From contig WIDE01000102.1 in NCBI GenBank assembly GCA_015039315.1, positions 1 to 64,000 of the forward strand: DNA of 64,000 nt, read 5' to 3'. Source of the stretch: Clavulina sp. PMI_390. Its lineage: Eukaryota; Basidiomycota; Agaricomycetes; Cantharellales; Hydnaceae. Numbering within the stretch: position 1 is the first letter of the stretch; each line of letters starts with the position of its first letter. Under the pieces are notes generated by a model. The model ran no database searches. It worked only from the letters and a program-made list of their open reading frames with translations, and was not told the DNA's origin. This document shows positions 31,440 through 44,552 of this stretch, in pieces. The position numbers and the translations under genes were made by a program.

Positions 31440-33508
31440 TCAGGCCATGTCATCCAGCTTGAGCTGGGCGCTGAGCCTGTCGCTCCTTCGCCAGACCACA
31501 CGACGGATGCCGAATGCTGCGACGAAGAGGGCGCCAATGATCACAAATGCGACAACACCTGCTACCATGAACTATAATCGGAGAGAACAGCATTGAGTTT
31601 GGGCACTTGTAAAGAAGATAGAAGGAGCATGTAGGACTTACGGAGAGGGCAAGGATCGCCCCTTGTTTTGGCGCAACATCAAACTCGAGGCGCGCATCCC
31701 AATTCGCAGCATTCGGATTGAGATATTCTGTCCCAGGTGTGACGTTGAACCTGAGGATGTACACCGTTACGATTAGCAGGACGATGGCGCCTAAGACAGC
31801 GAGGCAGCCCAGGCAGGAGAAAAAGATGAGGACGAGCTCCCAGAAGTTGGGATCCCAGATGGGAGCGGCGGTGAGGTGGGAGCACCATACTAGCATGCTT
31901 TGGATGGTGATGAAGATGCAGAGGGCGACGATGAATAAGGAGAAGGAGTAGCACATGAGACCAACGTTGCCGCGGACAGCACTAGAGATAGCGAAGAGTA
32001 AATATGAATGTTAGGGTACAGAGTGTAAAATAGGCAGGCTGGGGATCTCGCCTGAAGATTGCAGTGTAAGTGAGACCAGCGCCAACTAGACAGACACCTG
32101 ATAGGACATTCACAAGGTGACTGTAGGAACCGTACGCTTCTGAGGCCCAAGTCGCAATACTCTGTCAAACAAGGTAGGTGTGTTAGCTGTTGACTCTAGG
32201 ACGGGCACATCATTACTTGATATTACCTTGTGGTGGTTAACCTTCGCATTCAGTTCAGAAATCGTCATCTCCTGGACACGCTGGTAGTCTCGATCCCCCG
32301 CCTCAATCTACCGAACAGCATAGTAGGTTATCAGCTCAAGAGGATTCAAGCCAAGGTCACAGCCGATATCATACTCACAGCATTCTTGATGAGGTCGATC
32401 GATCTATGTTGCTTCTCGTACGCCTCCAGCATTGTGACGTAGTCTGTTGTGCCACTGAACTAGAGAGAATTATCAGCTAGACGAGTTAGTAAAGCCAGGG
32501 TCCATCACATACCGTAGGGTCAGCGAGTAGTCTTTCTTGTATTGATGCAAGCGAAGCGCGGCGTTGAGCGAGAGTGATCCTGTACTGAGGGATAGGTCAG
32601 TGAGAGGTACGCGGCAGAGAATGTAGAGGCTCACTCACAATCTGTTTTAATGCTTCAAGATCCTTGGTCACTTTTGCGAGGACATCGTGACCCTTTTCTT
32701 GCATTTCCGCCTACCAATATAATGGGGTTAGTAGAGCCCTAGCACCAAGTAGGCACGGCCTGGAGAACGTTACCTTTTCGTTTATCCATTTTGGTGACTT
32801 GCTGGGGAGGAATAGGCCTGGGATGCTTCCAAAGCCTGGCAAATCGATAGTGTCAGACAAGACGTCTTGTATGGGAGCGAGACCGTTGGCATAGCTTACA
32901 TTTCCAGTTGGTCCACAACACAAAGACTAGGCATAGTGCCCATGCCCGTGCAATCTCTACTGGTGACCGAGAGTCTCTTGCGGTCTACAATAGTTTCAGT
33001 GGGATGAATGAAGAAGTGCAGACAGAAAGAAAAGACTTACTGTCGAGGCCCGGAATAGCGACCCAAACCAGAGCAGTGCCCACCAACACGCCGCCAGTGG
33101 GACGAGCAGCCCAGTGAAAAGTTTGACCATACGAATTGGCCATAACGGCTCATCCTTGCGCTCATCATAGTACTGATGGGCACATTTCATCATCTCCCGG
33201 AATCTGAGCTTTTCTGGTAGCCGCCGATAATGCTGGCCATGCAAGTGAACACGATGGATCTGCAAGGGCGAGCTGGGGTCTGGTTTGACATGAGGCTTGA
33301 CGAAGTATCGAGAGAGCTCGGGTGTCTGGGCGATGAGGTAGTCGGTGAAGCCTATAGGAGGGTCTGAGGGGCAAAGCGCGCTTGTAGAAGTCGGCAGATC
33401 CGTGGCCTCACTGGTAGCTGTAGCGGGAGAGGGTCCAGCGTCTATCGTTGCAGTCGATCCGGAGGGATTCTCGATGATGATTGGGGGAGGGATGGGGAGA
33501 GTGGACAT
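31440..33508 (-). CDS. Multi-exon six-TM protein with coiled coil, copy 1
   Basis: About ten small exons. Exon 1 (ATG at 33508) begins with a Ser/Thr/Pro-rich leader, then GFTDYLIAQTPELSRYF, SPLQIHRVHLHGQHYRRLPE and a first span (VKLFTGLLVPLAACWWALLW). A second span (IARAWALCLVFVLWTNW) follows. The middle exons form a coiled-coil-like segment (EMQEKGHDVLAKVTKDLEAL, RITLAQRRASLASIQERL, SIDLIKNA, EAGDRDYQRVQEMTISEL). The C-terminal third has four spans, including GLMCYSFSLFIVALCIF and VAFVIIGALFVAAFG, and ends KLDDMA. The lumenal or extracellular loop between the last two spans contains NPNAANWDARLEFDV. No known transporter signature is seen. The downstream neighbour 34183-36254 is a tandem paralogue. 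Exon boundaries of the small middle exons are inferred by homology between the two copies. Confidence 0.72.
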
Positions 33509-34182
33509 TCGAGATGTTGATGGTTAGGAGGAAAAGAGGGAGGAGGATTGTGGCAGGGTCCTCAAGTACTTGAACGAGGCACTGCTGCTGTTGCAATTCA
33601 TTCCGCGGTTCGCATATATTCATGCCATTTTCGGTGATAGAGGCGCCAAGGCGGCGAGGAAGCCCAGAGAGACGATGAAAAGACGCCACAGCCTTCACCG
33701 TGGAATAAGTGTGTGTGCGGAACGGTGAAATGCAGTAGGCATCGCTACCATCAAGAAAGGGTCCAATTCGAGTCGTGTGCCGGGTGCGAATCAATCGTGT
33801 CGGAGTCATGCGCTATTTTTCACGCTGTGAATGACTCGCGTATGATGGAAATGGGCTAAAAGTGTCATGCGTATGAAAAGTTTTGATGTTTTGTTGCGGT
33901 GTAGGCAGTGTAGTAGAGAAGCCTTGTGACGAATATCGAAGAGCGCAGAACGTGCTGCGTGCGAACGGACCATGTTCAGTTCCACAAATCATAAACCCGC
34001 AGCCAAATCTCAATCTGATACGAGTTCTGCTGCATTGCTTTCTCTCTTCAAGGTAGAAAAGATCACTTGACCATCGTCGTTACTTCACATCTCAATGCTG
34101 ATGGAATTACGAATTATGCCACAATAGAATTACACTCCAACTACATTAACAGAACAGAGAGAGGAACCCATGTAAGCGGAAT

Positions 34183-36254
34183 TCATACCATATCATCCAG
34201 TTTGAGTTCAGTAGCGAGTCTTGCGTCTATACCCCTTCGCCATATCACTCGACGAAACCCGAACGCCAGGACAAATAGCGAGCCGATCATCAAGATGATG
34301 AAGCACCCCGCACCCATGAACTAGGACGCCCGCAAAAGTTATCGAGCATCAGTTATTTATACATGCAGGATCAGGTGCCAGAGGCGGCGAATCAAACCGA
34401 AGATACTCACAGAAAATGCCAAAATCGCCCCCTTCTGTGGCGGAACATCGAACACAAGTTTCGCATCCCAATTTGCGGCGTTTGGATTCACATACTCTGA
34501 TCCAGGTACAACGTTAAACTCGAGTGCGTGCACCGTGACGACAAGTATCGTGATGGCAGCTACCACAGAGACGCATCCCACGCCAGCGAAGAACCCAAGC
34601 ATGGAGTCCCAGAAATTAGGATCCCAGATGGGTGCGGTTTGCACACGAGAGCACCACATGAAGAGGCACTGGATAGTGATAAAGATGCAGAGGGCGACAA
34701 TGAATAATGAGAATGAATAACACATGAGGCCGACATTGCCACGGACGGCGCTGTGGAGAAATTGCAATCAGAAACGTTCGCACCAAAGGAAGCTAGTGAT
34801 ACCTGAAAACTGCCGTGTATGTTAGACCGGCACCAACGAGGCATACACCGGTGAGTACGTTGATGAGGTTTGCATATCCACTGTAGGCGTCTTCCGCCCA
34901 CTCTGCGACGCTCTACAGGGAGAAAGGAAGGAGTATGAGGTCCCAGGGTGCGGACAACGCTCTACCCACACAAGCAGACTTACACCGTAGTGGTTCACAT
35001 GCGCATTTGTTTCCGAGACCGTCAGTTTCAAAACTTTTTGGTAGTCACGGTCGCCTGCCTCAATCTTGATATAAAAGTCAACGTGGGTAGATAGGTCTAT
35101 CAAGAGAGATCTTTGAGCTCACTGCTTGTTCAAAGACTTGGGCGGATTTATTGTGTTTCTCGTATGTCTCAACGAGCGTCATATAGTCTGCTGTATGAAT
35201 GAACTGCGATATATGATCAGATTCCCAGGAAAGATGTTCATCGCTGGCAAACTAGCTTACCGCCGCGTCTTCAGCGACTTTTTCTTTTAGATTAAGAAGT
35301 GATTCTCGGCGTAGCCTCAGGGCCGCTTTGTACTGAAATAGCACTGCAGGTAAGAATCTGCGTCGTTTCTTAGCGTACATGAACGGTCGACTCACCAGTT
35401 GCTTCAGGGCGACGAGCTCTTCAGTTATCCTTTCCAATACGGCATGACCTTTTTTCCGCGTCATTGCCTAGTGGGGTGATTGATAGGTCTTGCGTTGAGG
35501 ATTGATACAGGTCCCGGTCCACTTGTGATTTGGCTTCACCTTCTCATTTGCCCAAGTGGGTGACCTGTCTGGTAGCATAACTCCAAGTATACTGCCGAAA
35601 CCTGTTCGAAAGTAAGCTCTCAATTAATTTGGCTCAAATGATGTCGATCTACACACATTGGCAATTAGTCCAGATCACAAATACGAGGAACAAAGCCCAT
35701 GATCGCGCAATATAGATCGGTGACCTAGCAACACGGTCGCCGTTGCACTATGATTTGTGTTAGAAGCAGTGCTTGCCCTAAGGAATAACCCGACGAACCT
35801 TGCGAGGGTTAAGAAATATAAGGGGTTGAACAAAAAGGTACAGTAACGTCGCGGGAAGGATGAACATTATTGATAAAATTTTGACGATTCTGATCCTAAC
35901 TGTAGGCTCGCTGCGATGCTCTTCGTAATACAAATGGGCCCGTTTCATCAGACCAGGGATTGTGAGCTGTTCTGGTAGACGCCTATAGTGATTACCAGAC
36001 TTGTTGACCCGATGGATTTGGAGTGGCGAGTTGAGATTGGGAGAGTCATCTGGTCGGATGAAATAGCGCTCGAGCTCGGGGGATTCAGCAAGTACATATG
36101 CTGTGAAGCCTTTGGGATTTGGAGTGCCTTTCGTTAGGGGTACTGCCTCCAGAAAAGAAGACGCTTGAGCTGCGCTGAAGGTAGCCGACATCGGAACGCC
36201 GGGCGTGCCTGTAGTTGTCGACGATAGAGGAGATAGCAGTATTGGAGAAGACAT
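34183..36254 (-). CDS. Multi-exon six-TM protein with coiled coil, copy 2
   Basis: This paralogue of 31440-33508 has the same order of parts: GFTAYVLAESPELERYF, SPLQIHRVNKSGNHYRRLPE, a span (ILSIMFILPATLLYLFVQPL) and a coiled-coil middle (EAGDRDYQKVLKLTVSET). The C-terminal spans include GLMCYSFSLFIVALCIF, the loop NPNAANWDAKLVFDV, and the end ATELKLDDMV at 34183. The frame of exon 1 is open upstream to 36431. I prefer the ATG at 36254 (MSSPILLSPL) because its leader resembles that of copy 1. No pathway is inferred; conservation of loop and tail motifs between the copies suggests both are functional. Confidence 0.7.
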
Positions 36255-36696
36255 ATATCTCTGCGCAAGGGTTGGAGGTACTCGTGGGTGGGCACGACCA
36301 CAACTATTTGCTTGGCTGGGTGTGGGCGCTAAGCTGAATCTGAGGCAAATCGCCTTGATACAACTGAAGTGATAGCAACCATCCACAGCCAAACTGTATG
36401 AAAACTTTATAGTAAAGCTGATCCACGTCAAATAAGCGGAAGTCTAGAGGCCGTTTGGGAGTTTGCGCTTGGCACATCATTCACACTGCCACTGACATCT
36501 TCATCGCGCTTAGACTAGACACTTGATAGCTCTCGATGCAAATGGCGGGATAGCAATGCAGTCGAACGCGACATAAAGGGATGGTCGATGCCTGGTTTTG
36601 GTACATGCATCCTGAAGGCGACATATTGTAATTGGCGCAGGGAGCGACCGTGGGAACACAGTCCCACACAACACATGCACTTATCTGACCAACGCA

Positions 36697-38490
36697 ATGG
36701 ACTCTGAGAACTGGGAATATCGCATGAGAAAGGATTTCTACTACGGCCTACTTCTTGATGCACTTATAGCTTCCGGAGACCTAGACGTAGCCCATGCCAA
36801 AAACCTCCCTACGGAGCAAATATGGGATCGCTGGAAAGCCCTCGGCGCCACTATGTTGTCGGGTGTTCTCACTGTTGTTCAACAAAAAAGGTTTGCCGCT
36901 TGGATTGAAACAGGGCTGCTCCATGGCTGTCTTGATTTGTTGGAGAAATATCGAGAGGACTTGGAGTTGATTCCATGGCCACCTAGTCGCGTTGACCATG
37001 ACATGCCTGTAATTGATTTATTTTCGTCTGCTGCAAATAATTCTCACTGAACACCATTTACCGGCCATGTAGGAGAAAAACGCGTGGTGGAGTCAATTTG
37101 GTCTCGTGTGCCAAGACTCCAAAATCCTCCAACTAACGATAAGGCACCCCGTGATATGCTCCGCTTTCAAGGCCCAGCAAGGCTCCGTTTTAGCGTATCG
37201 CACAATCGGGCTCCTTTCAGGATCAAAATTCTTTTCCTCATCCCATGATCCATCGGCTAATTCTGAAATGCTTCAATACCTCGAGGGCTTCCGATATTAT
37301 GGCCTGACAATAGTGCATAACCTTCTGTACTGCGTGAACGCGACTGAGGATGAGTCCCTTCGTTCAGTCTTCTTGTAAGCCTCTGCGATACACCTTCGAC
37401 GCAGCGCATGACCTTAATGTTCTACCCTATTTAGGCAACCCTACTATCATGCGGCAGTGCGTCTGGCTCTAACTAGTCGAGAACCAATCATGCCCGCCAT
37501 TCGACAGCAAAAGAAATCCGTAGTAGACCTCCCCTGGGTTCAGGGACCATTGAGGCAGAGCTGCAAAATCTTCCGTGACGCAATACAGTGGATTCAAAAG
37601 CCCCATCCAGGTGACCCGCTAATATCAGTCATCATTGGTCCTTCTCATAAGACACTTCTTGGTGATATGATGGAGATCATAGAACATTCAAACGGCATGA
37701 TGCAGATTGAGATGACATACCTCATCACTACCGTAGTCTCCCTTGACGGCCCAAAGCTTTACTTTGATCCCGACGAGAGCGAGAACTACTGTACGCGTTG
37801 GGTGTCATTTGCGAAGAGGCTCTTTGCACATCGCCCAGATGACGAGGAGAAAGATGAGTTCCAGGAAAACTTATCTCTTGCATTGTGCCATGTGATTCGC
37901 ATGTGGGAATGGTGTATCCTAAGTGCTTGGAAGGTGGAGCCGGTGGCTGCGGCAATTCAGAACGGTCTCATATTCGTCCTGGAGAGATTCAGCGTCGAGT
38001 GTTGGGACTCTGCGGATCAAGGTTTGTATTACCTTTGTAGCCTTTTTGAATGTCCGCTCTTACCTAGGGTGTGAACAGGGGGATTCAATCGTATCCTTGA
38101 GTATATCCCTCTTATCTTGGCCATTGGAGGGACCGACATGGGTACAAGCATGTCTGCATTATATTATCGCCAGTGCGAGATTGTCCACTATCGCATAGGG
38201 CGGAACCGGCGCGTCAGCAAGGCTCTCAAGGATGCATGGCGCAGACATGGACTATCTCAAGAGGAGGAGAGGCTAGGAGCAGTCGATGTCTATTGCGCTC
38301 TTCCAGGATGTGAGTCTATTCAGAAGGCCACCCTCAAATGCACAGGCTGCAAGCAGGAATATTATTGTGCAAAGGAGTGCCAGAAGTCGTAAGTCGCGCC
38401 ATTATTCGCAATTGAACTATTAGAATAACCTTGAGATCCCACAGGCACTGGAAAGAACACAAGATTTCTTGCAGGAAGGTCCAGGGTTGA
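36697..38490 (+). CDS. MYND zinc-finger protein, copy 2, 518 aa
   Basis: Five exons in phase: 36697-37008, 37073-37374, 37435-38021, 38079-38388 and 38445-38490, giving 518 residues. The N-terminus has the family motif IASGDLDVAHA, then AAWIETGLLHGCLDLLEKYR. The middle 300 residues look helical and armadillo-like in hydrophobic periodicity. The C-terminus is a MYND finger: CALPGC, CTGCKQEYYCAKECQKS, then HWKEHKISC in the last exon. MYND fingers bind Pro-rich ligands in transcription and signalling proteins. No SET, ankyrin or other catalytic domain is visible. Compared with the broken copy 1, all five exons here are open and the splice sites canonical. Confidence 0.88.
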
Positions 38491-38846
38491 CACAACTCTC
38501 CAGGGGCTTAGCCAACAAGATTATCAGGGGTATTCTGCGACAATGCCAGGGAATGCGATCATCAATGCTGGCATTTGGTCTGATTTTGTCCCCAAGCTCT
38601 CGAGGCTCACTACGTCACATTCATGCCTCCCGACTTCACATCAGCTCACTGCTGATGAATTATTAGCCCTATCATAGATACCGATGACGCTCCTTACGTC
38701 GATGCGAGCGTAAACGATAATAGCCCCTGAGGAATTCAGTCCTAGACTTCCACCAAAAAATAACCAGTGTAAAATAAACTGTGCTGAAGAATATGCATTA
38801 AGAATGTAGAATAGTAAACAATAACCAGCTACTATAATGAGTCTTC

Positions 38847-40993
38847 TCAAAGGCCATACGACGCACAAACGTTGGTATTGAAGTACTCGTCGGGCTTAGT
38901 CGTGAAGAGGCCATCCTTGACAGCATCCAAGTACGACCACTGGCGGAAGTCCTCTGCAACATCGGCGTCGGAATCAACCTTGAAGTTCCAGAAGAGCCAC
39001 CCAGCGCCCTGGGAGTACGCGAGCTTCTGCGCATCACCGTAGTCCCGGTCGAACTGGTCGCTAGTGTTGAAGGCAGTACCCAACGACCATTCACCTGGAG
39101 ATTATAGAATGGAAGAAAAGGTGGAATGGGTGGTCAGAAGGAGGATTCGGGAGTAGCCAAGGAGATTGCGCGCACCAAAGATCATGGGAGCATCCCCGAT
39201 CGCCGCTTCATCCGCAACCTTGGTAAGCTCGCACATCACCTCCATGTAAGCGGCGGGAGTGTTATTTTGGGCGACTCCTCCAAAGTTGAGATACAAGTGG
39301 TTGTCGTAAAGTTGGGGGCCGTGAGCATAAGTGGCCGGGTTTGGAACGGGGTCGTTGGTCCAGTCGCTAGACCATTGCCAGTCGCGGTTCATGAAACTAT
39401 AGCGGTGGAAAGATGGGATGATCGAGGCAGAACTTAGTGAGCGCCCGATTTCCCAGTGATAACAATATGAAAAGTGCGAACTCACGTGGTGGAGAGGCAC
39501 TGGCGTTGGCGGCTCGAGGCACCGTATGCCGAGCCCCACTGGAACTGATTCAGCTTCTTGCCTGAAGCGGCATGGGCGATTCCTCCCAGGGTAGACTTGA
39601 GGTCCAAATCGTATTTGGCCGCAAGTTTAGTGATGATTGGGATCGACGCAGTGAGAGCTTCAATGGTAATAGTGTTGTTGATAGCAGCCGACAGGAAAGA
39701 AGTGTCGCAGATCACGCCAAGAGCTAGTTCGATAGTGCGAAGACCAAGAACAAACGCCTCCTCGTCTAAATGATGAGGTAGTGAGACAACCAAGATGAGG
39801 TATGAATGTTGTATGGGTTACTCACACTCAGCAATGTTGGGGGTGCTAGCGACGTTCTGGATAGGCTCGTTGATCGCTTCGATACCAAAGACAGTCTCGA
39901 AGGCAGGATGGACGTGAGACATCCAGGCCATGACAATACCCCAAGTCACTCCGCGAACATAGTTGTAGTTGTTGGGAGAGCTGTAGAATTCCACTTGAGA
40001 GGTGCAGTTACCGGCAAACATCTGCATGGCTTTAGAAGCATCGTATTGTGAGCGAGGGAAAGAGGAAAGATTTTAAGCGTGTGGACTTACAAGACGAAAC
40101 ACCAGGGAGAGCGTGATGATCGAGGATAGTCCAGAGCCCAGCTTTCTTCAACATGGTAAGACCACGAATCTGGAAGCAAGAGCGGGGAATTGATGGAAAT
40201 CATGAATAAAGAACATTGAAAAGATAACGAATCGGAGATCGTACCAGCTCGTCAAGACCACCTTCGGCATAAGGCTCAGTTGGGCGATTGACAAGGTCCT
40301 CAACAAGCCAGAAGCCGAGAGGGATGCGGACAGTGTTCAAACCAGCGGCAACAATGGCGTCAACGTCGGTTTGGGTGAACCAAGTCTCCCAGTGCTGCTT
40401 GAAGGCGGCATTGGTCTGGGTCTGGCCAAGGTAGGTCGCGAGTGACCACTCGGACATGCGGCATTGGTCGCAGCTCGAGCAGTATTCACCACCCATGGCT
40501 TCCCACTTCGCTGGGCTAATCCAGGGCTCGTACACCAACCTGTCGGGACGGAATGTCAAAAGATCTTCTCATGAGACTGGCTCCAAAAAGAAAGGGCCAT
40601 CATACCATCCACCAATCTATTTTCGTCAAACATCAAGGCAAATGGAAGCGGTTAGATTCAAGATTGAGTGAGTGCCCGGTGACGTTGTGCACGTACGTTA
40701 ACACCATAAACTTTGTCTACAGGGAGAACCTTGGAGGTAGTGCGGTTGCTGCCTTGGGACACAGAGCTCACGATCTCGCCAACAGCGGAACCGAAAGAAG
40801 TAAGAGAGAATTCGGCAGAGGGATCCTGGAGGTGGACGCGGCTTTGACCGGAGACAGAGAAGGAAACATCACGCTGCTTATGGGCACCGTGGTGGGCGTG
40901 GTGAGGATCAACGCGTTTGTTGATCTTCTGGAGCCGTGCCGACGCGCCAAAAACGAGTGACAGCTGAAGGAGTGTGGTGACAAGCTGAAGCAT
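38847..40993 (-). CDS. Secreted GH5 glucan exo-1,3-beta-glucosidase (EXG type)
   Basis: The N-terminus (ATG at 40993, MLQLVTTLLQLSLVFGASA) is a signal peptide followed by a dibasic KR site (KINKR), as in processed exoglucanases. The catalytic domain starts with the canonical NIGGWLVYEPWISP. Its first piece comes from an 11-nt exon at 40606-40616, flanked by a GTACGT donor upstream, ATAG acceptor and GTATG donor. Further motifs in order are LNTVRIPLGFW, a GLWTILDHH-like strand, FGIEAINEP with the acid/base Glu, YDNHLYLNF, and EWSLGTAF with the nucleophile Glu. The end is YFNTNVCASYGL. Known: GH5 subfamily 9 enzymes trim beta-1,3-glucan in the fungal cell wall. Both catalytic Glu residues are present, and the length (about 480-500 residues) is normal for the family. 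Confidence 0.9.
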
Positions 40994-41070
40994 GGCTTCA
41001 AAAGCAGTCTGAAGGGGGAAATGAAAGAAGTTGAGGACGAGACCGCTTTCTTCGTCAAGCCAAGCGGCAC

Positions 41071-41078
41071 TATATATA
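41071..41078 (-). promoter_or_regulatory. TATA box of the GH5 gene
   Basis: TATATATA lies 78 bp upstream of the GH5 start codon on the same (minus) strand, a normal distance for a strong TATA promoter. Confidence 0.55.
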
Positions 41079-42476
41079 GAGTGGCGTGGGTGATAGGCGT
41101 TGTATGGATGGTTCTACCTGTGGGGTTCGCTCCCCGAGGTTGCCAGGGATGCTGAGAAGTTTCTGGATCTTGATGAACATCGTCTGGGAGAAAGGAGCGC
41201 AGGGTTACCCTTTATGCTTTGGGGACTCAGCACCACGTCTTTGGTACTGTTTTTCGAGCTAGCTGTACTGACAAACGTGTGCGGGGGGCTCGCAAAACCT
41301 GAGGCGGGCGGGAAAAATTTTGGCACCCTGACTCAAGCTTCTGTCCGGGGCTTGGCAATGTGAAGACTCGGTGAGCGGGCCCGGTCGAACTGAATGATTG
41401 ACGAAGGAGGACCTGATCAGCGTTACATGTATGTCACAGTTCGATCAATGAAATGGAAGCTTGACCCAGGACCAGCGAGATACATTTTCCATTTGGTTGA
41501 AACGTGCGCCGAGTTGTGGGGTTGTGTAGGCGCTCATCATTCATAGCCAGCGGACACATCACCGTCACCGTCCTATGGCCGAGTGTTCACAAGACACGGA
41601 GGTGAGGTGACATCAATTGACACCGACACCATACCAATCTAATTTAAGGAGAGCTGCCTACTTGTGTCATAAACTATGAGGAATAGCCATTTTTATTATA
41701 TTCAAGTGTCCCTTGGTCTTTGTGTGAAAAATTCAACATTGCCCCTTATCGACACACGGAGTTTTGAAACTGCGCAGGATTTCGCTCGGACTAAAACGGA
41801 TCATTACTAAAAAAAACCGCCTTGTACGTTCGGCCATGACACCGTCCTGGTATAATGTTATTTGAGCGTCCACTGACATATCCAGTTTGCTGAGTGTATT
41901 GTTGAACATCGGCCGCCGCCCGAGGTAACCTAGAAACGGACGACGATTGAGTCATTGCGCCGAGTCAATGGAGAACTGCGGCGAGGCACTGACAATCTCA
42001 CTCGAGAAACAAACCTCCACACGGGGAGATTTGCGAGGAGCGTCACATACTTGGAAACTCGATCGTTTTCCAAATTTCCATTGTTGAAAGTCTCCACTCA
42101 AGTATGAGTGGTGAGATCGTGGGCGTTGCTTCAAAAAACTTTTTGCTACTACCTTCCAAAATGCCACTACAATCGCTAGGACGACGAAGCCTTTGCTCCC
42201 AGAGCAACCACAATGGAATGTTGAGTGAAAATCACAATGGCTCCCTGGTAAGAAGTGGGTGTAACTCTCCCGACTCCCGAGCGGACGGGAATATATCTAG
42301 GTGAAGTTGTGGGGTAGCGATATATTTAGCAGGTTCCGAGGCAAACGACATGAGCTCCCTGAGAGTGCGTTGTGAAGGGTTTGTTCATCATGCCAGGCAC
42401 AGCTGGCTAACAGCAACTCGAAACTTTGGGAAGCCACGTGAGACCCTCCACATCTGTCAACAAACTGGTCTCAACC
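41079..42476. other. Intergenic between GH5 and MYND copy 3
   Basis: This 1.4-kb divergent intergenic region should hold the upstream control sequences of both genes. No gene or repeat is recognised. Confidence 0.45.
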
Positions 42477-44347
42477 ATGAATACGGATGAACAGGAAGAC
42501 ACAGTTCGCCAGGAGGTCCTGAGAGCCTTTCAAAGCATCTTGATAGCAGCATTCCTTGCATCTGGCGACATCGACGAGTTTCATGCTCGGAGCGCGCCAT
42601 TCGATGAGGTTCTCAATAGGTTGAGTGGAGTCATGATGAGCCTCGACCAACCGCCGACGACCAAGCAGAGGAGAAAGATAATTAAATGGATTCTCAGCGA
42701 TCTCTTAAGCAATCTAGCAGTGTTTCTGCGCCGATTTCAGGCTATAGGAGAAGCTGGTCGATGGGCAGACATCACAACCCACCATTCAGTGAGCTTATTC
42801 ATTGGCGTACATTCTATTGGGCATTCAATCTACATCTTCCCAAGCTACATGGCCTATGGATAGGTGCATTCGGTTTTCTGCATCGAATACTCGGATGTAT
42901 ATGCTGCCCATCAGCCTTTGCAGATCCGGAGTTGGCATCGGCAATGGAGGCCAAAATATCTTCTGAATTTGCCCTTCGCCTCATCCAGATCATGTCAACG
43001 TACCGCCCTATAACTACTCTCCGTGCATCAGACACTCCGTGGAGCAGCGTGGAGGACCTCGAGCTTCACCGTTTCATTTCCCTTCAAGTTGTCAGGAACG
43101 CCGTCTATCCAGGTTACGCGAGTGATGACCCCAAATTTGGTTTGGGCCTTGAGTACGTCTGCAAGCTTGCTATATATTTTGGAACAGCTCAAACCTATGT
43201 TATAGCGAGAGTGTTCATCGCACTATCGTCAGCCTCGCATTTGCTAACAGAGTGTGCATCCTGCATCTCACCCATCGACCTGATTTTTCCTGCGTGGAAG
43301 ATTCACCTATATACAATGCTTTATCTGAATCCAACGTCCTTCTACGAAGCGCCCTCAGGGTTCTGTCTATCATTGCCACTGAGAGGGGGATGGCTACTTC
43401 GTCAAGGCCCTCCACTCGAGCAATGGCCGAGATAGAAATGATTGTTGATGTCCGAGCTATTGCTGGGATATCGTACAACGACATGCTTGTCCAGTCATTA
43501 ACTTTCTCCAAATTCAGCGAGGGGAGTCGCGAGGGTCAGGACTATGGGACGATAAGCCAGCTGATTTCATTAAGCTCTTGTGACGAGCTAATAGATGCCG
43601 TGCGACTCCATCGATTCTGGGCCCATTCGATTTCCTTTTTGAAGAAGATGGCAAATAGGGACGAATACCAAAGTTGTTGGCCCGAATATGTTGGCAGCAT
43701 TATCCCGATGTGGATGAAGTTTATGGCGACATCAGTCGCCGATGATTCCCTATTCTCGTACCTTGCCAAGGAGTCCCTCGATCACGGCCTATTCTTTGTT
43801 CTGGAGAGGTGGCTTGCCCACGCCCATATTGACAAGAGTGAGAAGAATCATTTATGCGCCACAGCATCGTTATCAATATTGCTTTTGATGTGTAGGAAAC
43901 CTCGATACTGGTGGCTTCTTTACTATGCTGAATATTGGAGCCCTGTACGCCAAAGATGAGCCGACACGAACCGACTGCGCACAAATTCTCCACCAGTGTC
44001 ACGTAATAGAAACTAGACTATTGTCTCGTCCAGGGGTAGACAAATTACTCCTGGAAGCATGGTCCAACTGTAACGCACTATTGGGAGAAGCAGAGTTCCG
44101 TCCGCTCCTCGTACCATTCATGCTGGATCCCGGGCCTTTCTGTGCTCGTCTTGGATGCGATGGGATAGAGCACGCGAATATGTGCTGCGCTGGTTGCAAA
44201 ATGCAGTTCTACTGCTCCAGGGAATGTCAACGCTCGTGAGTGGGTTTACAAATTGGACCTCCAAGTGTGTTCTCTCTGACTCCGTCTGTTAGTGACTGGA
44301 AATTCCATAAACCTCACTGCAAGAAGTCTTCATCAGGTTCCAAATAG
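42477..44347 (+). CDS. MYND zinc-finger protein, copy 3, 554 aa
   Basis: Five exons in phase: 42477-42788, 42845-43152, 43188-43837, 43896-44235 and 44293-44347. Exon 1 is exactly as long (312 nt) as in copy 2. The family motif reads LASGDIDEFHA; exon 2 begins LHGLWIGAFGFLHRIL. A 35-nt third-exon intron (43153-43187) is unusually short but is needed to keep one continuous frame through NLCYSESVHR and HRPDFSCVEDSP. The C-terminal MYND finger is CARLGC, CCAGCKMQFYCSRECQRS, then DWKFHKPHC. An upstream in-frame ATG at 42426 exists; 42477 is preferred by the exon length shared with copy 2. No other domain was recognised. Confidence 0.83.
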
Positions 44348-44552
44348 TATATTCAATTACAAACAGCCCTATATGAGCATGGATTGGAGGGAACTGGTGG
44401 TTCCGCAGTTGAGCGTCATTCAATTTATTTGGTGTCACATCCGTAGTGAGGACGTCACGTTCCCGTCCTTTCCGCTGCCACTGCTCTGCCACTCGGCCAT
44501 TTGCCTCTCATTACTACGAAACTAGCGCACTAAAGGGTCTTCATACTATATT

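Noticed and set aside
43240..43305. Frameshift in MYND copy 3 near 43255
   Set aside because: An intron at 43153-43187 puts the whole exon in one frame and gives residues that align with copies 4 and 5, so no frameshift is needed.
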